Shown here: piece after piece, positions 52,715 to 57,229 of the stretch
Position numbering within the stretch: the stretch's first letter is position 1
How the letters are laid out: each line of letters starts with the position of its first letter
Notes under the pieces: model-generated
Told to the model about the DNA's origin: nothing
Databases searched by the model: none
The model's input: the letters and a program-made list of their open reading frames with translations, nothing else
Assembly (NCBI GenBank): GCA_964371555.1
Contig: CAYJMQ010000007.1
Span: 1 to 57,229, forward strand
Length of the DNA: 57,229 nt
Reading direction: 5' to 3'
From: CAYJMQ01 sp964371555
GTDB taxonomy: Bacteria > Bdellovibrionota > JACOXK01 > 2-02-FULL-40-11
Translations under genes and position numbers: made by a program

Positions 52715-53137
52715 TCAAGACACGTTTTTTTGCCGCTGATAATATTGTTGAAGGGCTTCGATATAGCGTGGAAAATATTTGAGCGAGAGCCGAATGCTTT
52801 GACGCACTTTTTCATCATCAATTTCTTCATAGGCATGAATGAGCGCATTCCTCAGAGCTGAACTGGGGGCTATTTTTTTTGCCAGCGATTGTGAAATAAC
52901 CCCCGTTTTTCCCAAATCTATAAACGATTGATAATAATCAGACGGTGGTTTCATATTGAGCTGTACCACGATATGAGAGTTAATATCACACGCTACTTCC
53001 ACAATGAGTTGCAGTAAACGCTCTATTTCAAAATGATGTTTTGGATAATCTTTCTTTGAAATTTTTTTATATTTCTCCAGGTTGGACAAATATTGTTTCA
53101 AATAAACAAGTTTTCTGCGAGTGACTTCAGGGGACAT
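52715..53137 (-). CDS. hepT: HepT-like HEPN ribonuclease toxin
   Basis: A 140-residue all-helical HEPN-domain protein of the DUF86/HepT family. The toxin signature R-x4-H-x-Y is intact (R96, H101, Y103 in RNALIHAY). In characterised MntA/HepT modules this site cuts RNA, and the Tyr is AMPylated by the nucleotidyltransferase antitoxin to silence it. The gene starts 11 bp inside the 3' end of the upstream mntA-like gene, ensuring coupled translation. Confidence 0.88.
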   Translation of the reverse strand: MSPEVTRRKLVYLKQYLSNLEKYKKISKKDYPKHHFEIERLLQLIVEVACDINSHIVVQLNMKPPSDYYQSFIDLGKTGVISQSLAKKIAPSSALRNALIHAYEEIDDEKVRQSIRLSLKYFPRYIEALQQYYQRQKNVS

Positions 53138-53528
53138 GCTTTATTTCCTTTTTTAAATAGAGATCTTCCAGATCTCTAAATTTTTTCGTATCCAAATACC
53201 TTTTCCAGGCAAAAACTTTGAATTTAATATAGCTCTCCTTTTTTCTCTCATAAAGTAATTTCCCTTTTGTAAGAATTTCGTAAGAAAGCAAGGGATCCGT
53301 GCGAGTTGTTAAAAAAACAATATCAAGAGGCTTATCAAAATGGGACTGAAGCCTGCGGGCGATCTCCAGAGGTGAAATTTTGGGAATATGATCGCTGGCA
53401 AAAGCAATATCGTAATCACGGGGCGCAAGGCCGGCGATGCTTGAGCCGTACTGTACCACAAACAAAAAACGATATTTGGTCGCCAACTGTTTTATTTTTT
53501 TCAATAAATCGGACTTCTCTGTCTTCAT
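53127..53528 (-). CDS. mntA: MntA-like nucleotidyltransferase antitoxin
   Basis: A 133-residue minimal nucleotidyltransferase. The motif GS (28-29) is followed by DYD (D38, D40) and a third acidic residue D69 in PLDIVFL. The spacing GS-x8-DxD is two residues shorter than the usual GS-x10-DxD of MntA, so activity should be checked. It probably AMPylates HepT Tyr103. It precedes hepT on the minus strand, antitoxin first. The pair is inserted between the two nuo operons. Confidence 0.85.
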   Translation of the reverse strand: MKTEKSDLLKKIKQLATKYRFLFVVQYGSSIAGLAPRDYDIAFASDHIPKISPLEIARRLQSHFDKPLDIVFLTTRTDPLLSYEILTKGKLLYERKKESYIKFKVFAWKRYLDTKKFRDLEDLYLKKEIKHVP

Positions 53529-53613
53529 GAAATCAGAGGATACAACAATTGCGAGTCGTTCGTCAAAAAAAGAGGATCAAGACATCGAAGGATTTTTTGG
53601 GGATTTTTTTACC

Positions 53614-53642
53614 TTGAGTAATCCCTTATGATTACATATAAA
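53614..53642 (+). promoter_or_regulatory. Promoter of the second nuo operon
   Basis: TTGAGT (53614-53619), exactly 17 nt, TATAAA (53637-53642). The end of the -10 is 7 nt before the ATG at 53650, which would make the message leaderless. The earlier ATG at 53644 would lie upstream of the transcription start. Confidence 0.6.
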
Positions 53643-53649
53643 AATGGGG

Positions 53650-54018
53650 ATGCTTGCGGAGAATCACATTGCCGTTATGCTGATGTTTCTTTTTGCTGTT
53701 CTTTTGGGGGCGGCAATGATTGGGCTTTCTGCGGTAGTGGGGCGTGTCAAACGCGACCCAGAAAAGCTCTCTGTTTACGAGTGCGGCGCCCCCCCTTCAG
53801 GAACATCAAGAGAGCGATTTTCGGTCAAATTTTATTTGGTGGCCATCTTCTTTCTCATTTTTGATATTGAAATCGTTTTTCTTTATCCCTGGGCGCTGAT
53901 TTTTAAACGCCAGCTTTCGAGCGGCCCTTTGATTTTGGTTGAAATGCTGATTTTCCTTGCCCTTCTCATCGTCGGCTATCTTTATATATGGAAAAAACGG
54001 GGGCTTGAATGGGATTAA
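53650..54018 (+). CDS. nuoA: NADH-quinone oxidoreductase subunit A (copy 2)
   Basis: A 122-residue subunit A with three helices, YECGAPPSGTSRERFSVKFYLVAIFFLIFDIEIVFLYP and the conserved Cys and acidic residues. I place the start at the ATG at 53650 because the promoter -10 ends 7 nt before it; an in-frame ATG at 53644 is possible. The sequence is the common proteobacterial style, unlike copy 1 (YECGEEAVG). It is followed by nuoH2 after 1 bp, again without nuoBCD. Confidence 0.93.
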   Translation: MLAENHIAVMLMFLFAVLLGAAMIGLSAVVGRVKRDPEKLSVYECGAPPSGTSRERFSVKFYLVAIFFLIFDIEIVFLYPWALIFKRQLSSGPLILVEMLIFLALLIVGYLYIWKKRGLEWD

Positions 54019-54019
54019 G

Positions 54020-55072
54020 ATGTCGTTTCCGGATTTTACGATCCTTTTAATAAAAATTGTTGTCGTCCTTGGGGTTTTGCTCAATATGGTCCCCCTCCTG
54101 GTCTGGGTTGAAAGACGGGGAGCGGCGTTCATTCAGGATCGCCCTGGCCCAAACCGGGTCGGTCCTTTTGGGCTTTTTCAACCCCTGGCAGACGCGCTAA
54201 AATTCATCTTCAAAGAAGATCCGATCCCTTTTCATGTCGATCCTGTCCTTTTTATGCTTGCGCCCCTGTTTGCGCTGATCCCGGCTGTTGTCACATTTGC
54301 CGCAATCCCTTTTGGGGATACGATTGAGCTTTTTGGGAGAACGATCACGCTTCAGATCGCAGATATGAATATCGGCATTCTCTATATTCTTGCGTTCGGT
54401 TCTCTCGGTATTTATGGAATTCTTATCGCCGGATGGTCATCAAACAACAAATACTCAACCCTCGGCGCGCTCCGTTCATCGGCTCAAATGATCAGCTACG
54501 AAATCGCGATGGGGGCTGCGCTTGTGGGGCCTCTGATGATCTATGAAACATTCTCTTTAAGAGAAATGGTCTTTCGACAAGAGGCGATCTGGGGAATTTT
54601 TCTTCAACCCCTCGCTTTTGTCATTGTCTTGATAGCCGCTTTTGCCGAATGCAATCGATTGCCGTTCGATCTTCCGGAAGGGGAGGCGGAAATTGTTGCC
54701 GGATATCACACAGAATACGGAAGCATGAAGTTTGCCATCTTTTTTATGGCGGAATACCTCCATATAGTTACAATTTCTTCATTGATTGTAACCCTCTTTC
54801 TTGGCGGGTGGCATCCCATTGCCGGAATGTTGCCCCTTGCGGAGTGGATGGGGGTTTCCACATTTCCGACTTCGGTGGGACTCTCGCTTCTTCAGGTTGC
54901 TTCGTTCTGCATAAAAACGGCTTTTATAATCTGGCTTTTTATCTGGGTCCGATGGACATTTCCAAGATTTCGTTATGACCAGTTAATGTCTTTTGGATGG
55001 AAAATCATGGTCCCGCTGGGACTCATCAACATTTTGTTAACAACTGTTGCGCTCTATTTTAAATGGATTTAA
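54020..55072 (+). CDS. nuoH: NADH-quinone oxidoreductase subunit H (copy 2)
   Basis: A 350-residue subunit H with VERRGAAFIQDRPGPNRVGPFGLFQPLADALKFIFKEDPIP and the conserved ECNRLPFDLPEGEAEIVAGYHTEYGS loop. The ATG at 54020 begins 1 bp after nuoA2; the frame upstream to 53957 is antisense-free overlap only. It differs strongly from copy 1 in the quinone-cavity segments, so it is not a recent duplicate. Confidence 0.94.
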   Translation: MSFPDFTILLIKIVVVLGVLLNMVPLLVWVERRGAAFIQDRPGPNRVGPFGLFQPLADALKFIFKEDPIPFHVDPVLFMLAPLFALIPAVVTFAAIPFGDTIELFGRTITLQIADMNIGILYILAFGSLGIYGILIAGWSSNNKYSTLGALRSSAQMISYEIAMGAALVGPLMIYETFSLREMVFRQEAIWGIFLQPLAFVIVLIAAFAECNRLPFDLPEGEAEIVAGYHTEYGSMKFAIFFMAEYLHIVTISSLIVTLFLGGWHPIAGMLPLAEWMGVSTFPTSVGLSLLQVASFCIKTAFIIWLFIWVRWTFPRFRYDQLMSFGWKIMVPLGLINILLTTVALYFKWI

Positions 55073-55076
55073 GTTC

Positions 55077-55616
55077 ATGGCAATGGTCTATCAGATAACA
55101 ACTTGGCAGATAATGATTGGGCAGATAACGATTTGGCTGCTCTCGGCAATCTGCGTCATTTGCGCCCTCTCGGTAATTCTCCATAAAAATCCTGTGGTAA
55201 GCGCGATTTATCTCATAGGTTGCTTTTTCGCCCTCGCCGGGCTTTTTTTGATGCTTCAGGCGCCGTTTCTCGCGGCGGCTCAAATCATTATCTATGCCGG
55301 CGCCATTATGGTTCTTTTTATTTTTGTCATTATGCTTCTTAATCTCAAAAAAGAGCCGGATCGTTTTTCGAGGGCCAAACTCTTTAAGTTCCCAAGGGTT
55401 GTGCTCCTTTTCCTTTTGCTTTTCTCATTTTTAACTTCCATTTTTGCAACCGCGTTCCCCTTTGCGCCATATAGCGGGACTGATAAAGGAAGGTCTGTGG
55501 CAGATGTGGCAACGCTTCTTTTTACAAAATATCTTTTCCCGTTTGAACTCGCGTCTCTCCTACTTCTCATCGCAATGATCGGAGGGATTGTGATGGCCAA
55601 AAAAAGGGTGTCATGA
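55077..55616 (+). CDS. nuoJ: NADH-quinone oxidoreductase subunit J (copy 2)
   Basis: A 179-residue five-helix subunit with LQAPFLAAAQIIIYAGAIMVLFIFVIMLLNL around the pi-bulge helix. The N-terminus begins MAMVY and then runs through three tandem 15-bp repeats (55092-55136) encoding QITTW, QIMIG and QITIW, an unusual extension before the first helix. The start is the ATG at 55077, 4 bp after nuoH2; an ATG two codons later is equally possible. Confidence 0.9.
   Translation: MAMVYQITTWQIMIGQITIWLLSAICVICALSVILHKNPVVSAIYLIGCFFALAGLFLMLQAPFLAAAQIIIYAGAIMVLFIFVIMLLNLKKEPDRFSRAKLFKFPRVVLLFLLLFSFLTSIFATAFPFAPYSGTDKGRSVADVATLLFTKYLFPFELASLLLLIAMIGGIVMAKKRVS
55092..55136 (+). repeat. Three tandem 15-bp repeats in nuoJ copy 2
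   Basis: CAGATAACAACTTGG, CAGATAATGATTGGG and CAGATAACGATTTGG follow one another in frame, encoding a Gln-Ile-x-x-Trp/Gly pattern near the N-terminus. Confidence 0.75.
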
Positions 55617-55912
55617 GCTATTCATATTATTTAATTTTAAGCTCCATTTTATTTACAATCGGCGTTGCCGGTGTTTTGCTGCGACGAAATCTGATTGTGA
55701 TTTTTATGTCTATTGAGCTGATGCTAAACAGCGTCAATCTAACGCTTGCCGCCATTTCCAAATATCTTCACCCTGTCGATGGCCAAATTTTTGTCTTTTT
55801 TATTATTACTGTCGCGGCGGCGGAGGCGGCTGTGGGACTTGCCATCGTGATTGCGCTCTTTCGTCACAAAGAGACGATCCATATAGATGAGATCAGCATT
55901 TTGAAAGGATAA
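55613..55912 (+). CDS. nuoK: NADH-quinone oxidoreductase subunit K (copy 2)
   Basis: A 99-residue three-helix subunit with MSIELMLNSVNLTLAAIS and VAAAEAAVGLAIVIALF carrying the conserved membrane glutamates. It overlaps nuoJ2 by 4 bp (ATGA) and is typical of proteobacterial NuoK. Confidence 0.95.
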   Translation: MSYSYYLILSSILFTIGVAGVLLRRNLIVIFMSIELMLNSVNLTLAAISKYLHPVDGQIFVFFIITVAAAEAAVGLAIVIALFRHKETIHIDEISILKG

Positions 55913-55914
55913 CC

Positions 55915-57229
55915 ATGATCCCGTTGATTCTTTTAGCCCCCCTTCTTGGTTTTTTAATCAATGGCCTGATCGGCAAAAAACTCCCCAAAGCGATTGCGGG
56001 GGGGATTGCCTGTTTTACCGTATTTATCTCTTTTGTCTTTTCATTTTATTCTTTCATTCAGTTCCTGGACAGCCCTGAGGCGTGGCGAAATCTCTCCACA
56101 ACGCTTTTTTCATGGATTCCTCTTTTGGGGGTTGATGTCGCATTAAAACTCGACCCCTTATCACAGCTCATGATCCTCGTCGTCACGGGCGTCGGTTTTT
56201 TTATTCATCTCTATTCAGTGCATTACATGGATCATGACCCGGGATTTGCCAGATATTTTTCGTATCTCAATCTCTTTATCTTTTCGATGCTCCTTCTGGT
56301 CCTCGCAAATAATCTTTTGCTTCTTTTTATCGGATGGGAAGGGGTGGGTCTCTGCTCGTATCTTTTGATCGGCTTTTGGTTTGAAGACGAAGAAAAAGCG
56401 ATGGCAGGGAAAAAGGCTTTTATCGTCAACCGGATCGGAGATCTTGCGTTTCTCATCGCCCTCTTTCTGATATTTGCCACCTTTGGAACCCTAAACATCG
56501 ACAGCCTTAAATTTGCTGAAGTCTCCCCTGAACAGACAGCAACGATCGGTCTCATTACTCTCCTTCTTTTCATCGGGGCATGCGGCAAATCCGCGCAAAT
56601 CCCCCTCTATGTCTGGCTCCCGGATGCAATGGCAGGCCCCACACCGGTTTCCGCGCTGATTCATGCCGCAACGATGGTGACAGCGGGGGTCTATATGGTC
56701 GCGCGCCTCCATTTTTGGTATGTTCTTGCCCCCGCTACGATGACCGTAGTTGCTGTGACGGGCCTTTTGACCGCCCTCCTTTCAGCGGCAATTGCCCTCT
56801 TTCAAAACGATATCAAAAAAATTCTTGCCTATTCAACCATCAGCCAGCTTGGATATATGTTCCTTGCGGTTGGAATTGGAGCCTTTTCCAGTGGCATTTT
56901 TCACCTCATCACGCATGCGTTTTTCAAGGCGCTCCTCTTTTTGGGGGCGGGGAGTGTGATTCACGCCCTTTCAAATGAACAAGATATTCACAAGATGGGG
57001 GATCTCCGGTCAAAACTCCCACTGACACATCTGACTTTTCTTTTTGGAACACTCGCCATTATCGGTATTCCGCCTTTCTCGGGATTCTTCAGTAAAGATG
57101 AAATTCTTTGGATGGCCTTTAATCGTCATCCGCTCTTTTGGATTTTTGGCCTGATCGTGGCCTGGATGACAACTTTCTATATGGTCAGGCTTTTCACTCT
57201 CGTCTTCTATGGTTCTTCACAAATCGGGG
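55915..57229 (+). CDS. nuoL: NADH-quinone oxidoreductase subunit L (copy 2, 3' partial)
   Basis: An open frame from the ATG at 55915 (2 bp after nuoK2, GAAAGGA upstream) to the window end, 438 codons with no stop. The protein begins MIPLILLAPLLGFLING and contains GWEGVGLCSYLLIGFWFE, GKSAQIPLYVWLPDAMAGPTPVSALIHAATMVTAGVYMV and KKILAYSTISQLGYMF, the NuoL antiporter core. The C-terminal helix lies beyond the window. It confirms the second cluster repeats the order A-H-J-K-L. Confidence 0.95.
   Translation, partial: MIPLILLAPLLGFLINGLIGKKLPKAIAGGIACFTVFISFVFSFYSFIQFLDSPEAWRNLSTTLFSWIPLLGVDVALKLDPLSQLMILVVTGVGFFIHLYSVHYMDHDPGFARYFSYLNLFIFSMLLLVLANNLLLLFIGWEGVGLCSYLLIGFWFEDEEKAMAGKKAFIVNRIGDLAFLIALFLIFATFGTLNIDSLKFAEVSPEQTATIGLITLLLFIGACGKSAQIPLYVWLPDAMAGPTPVSALIHAATMVTAGVYMVARLHFWYVLAPATMTVVAVTGLLTALLSAAIALFQNDIKKILAYSTISQLGYMFLAVGIGAFSSGIFHLITHAFFKALLFLGAGSVIHALSNEQDIHKMGDLRSKLPLTHLTFLFGTLAIIGIPPFSGFFSKDEILWMAFNRHPLFWIFGLIVAWMTTFYMVRLFTLVFYGSSQIG

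Noticed and set aside
55092..55136. CRISPR-like array
   Set aside because: The repeats are contiguous, only 15 bp, have no spacers and are in frame within nuoJ.

Overview
The window looks like a chromosomal segment of a diderm (Gram-negative) bacterium of roughly mid-range G+C. It carries a Tol system (tolQ, tolR, tolA, tolB), phosphatidylethanolamine synthesis genes (psd, pssA), several beta-barrel or lipid-anchored envelope proteins, PilS/PilR/PilD type IV pilus control genes and complex I genes. This mix suggests an uncultivated deltaproteobacteria-like lineage. That placement is inference from gene content only; no 16S rRNA is present.

Layout: 1-7376 holds the 3' part of a nuclease/discoidin gene, tRNA-Phe and housekeeping genes (yggS, M23 peptidase, PP2C phosphatase, nadK, rarA, a gshA-like ligase). 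7474-16583 covers the envelope: a monoheme beta-barrel, the tol cluster on the minus strand, and a plus-strand run psd-pssA-asd-outer-membrane protein-truA. 16587-18448 holds a MITE-like element with a target duplication, rplM-rpsI, and a lipoprotein gene with a textbook sigma-54 promoter. 18448-26542 pairs a B12-type radical SAM enzyme and an asparagine synthetase with an epimerase, an O-antigen ligase-like protein, CstA and a class II aldolase, probably surface glycan plus carbon metabolism. 26611-32000 holds an MBL hydrolase fused transcriptionally to tRNA-Leu, an unknown exported protein, a structured intergenic element, a Ppx/GppA phosphatase, a LOG protein and a membrane protein. 32103-42651 holds pilS-pilR-pilD, a parvulin lipoprotein, mfd, a DsbA-like protein and a sugar dehydrogenase.

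42798-57229 is the most striking part. It has two separate operons encoding only membrane-arm subunits of complex I. The first is complete (nuoA-H-J-K-L-M-N, exactly the seven hydrophobic subunits). The second starts nuoA-H-J-K-L and runs off the end. None of the hydrophilic subunits B, C, D, E, F, G or I is present. The two copies differ in sequence type. Between them lie a PhoX-like protein, an EamA transporter and a minus-strand MntA/HepT toxin-antitoxin pair.

Across the window, several first genes of transcription units (yggS, nadK, rarA, radical SAM, epimerase, ppx, dsbA-like, second nuoA) have a sigma-70-like -10 box only 6-8 bases before the start codon and no Shine-Dalgarno, which points to leaderless transcripts. 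Other genes have clear Shine-Dalgarno sites. The genome is compact, with many 4-base start/stop overlaps and two long convergent 3' overlaps. I found no CRISPR array, prophage, rRNA or complete insertion sequence.
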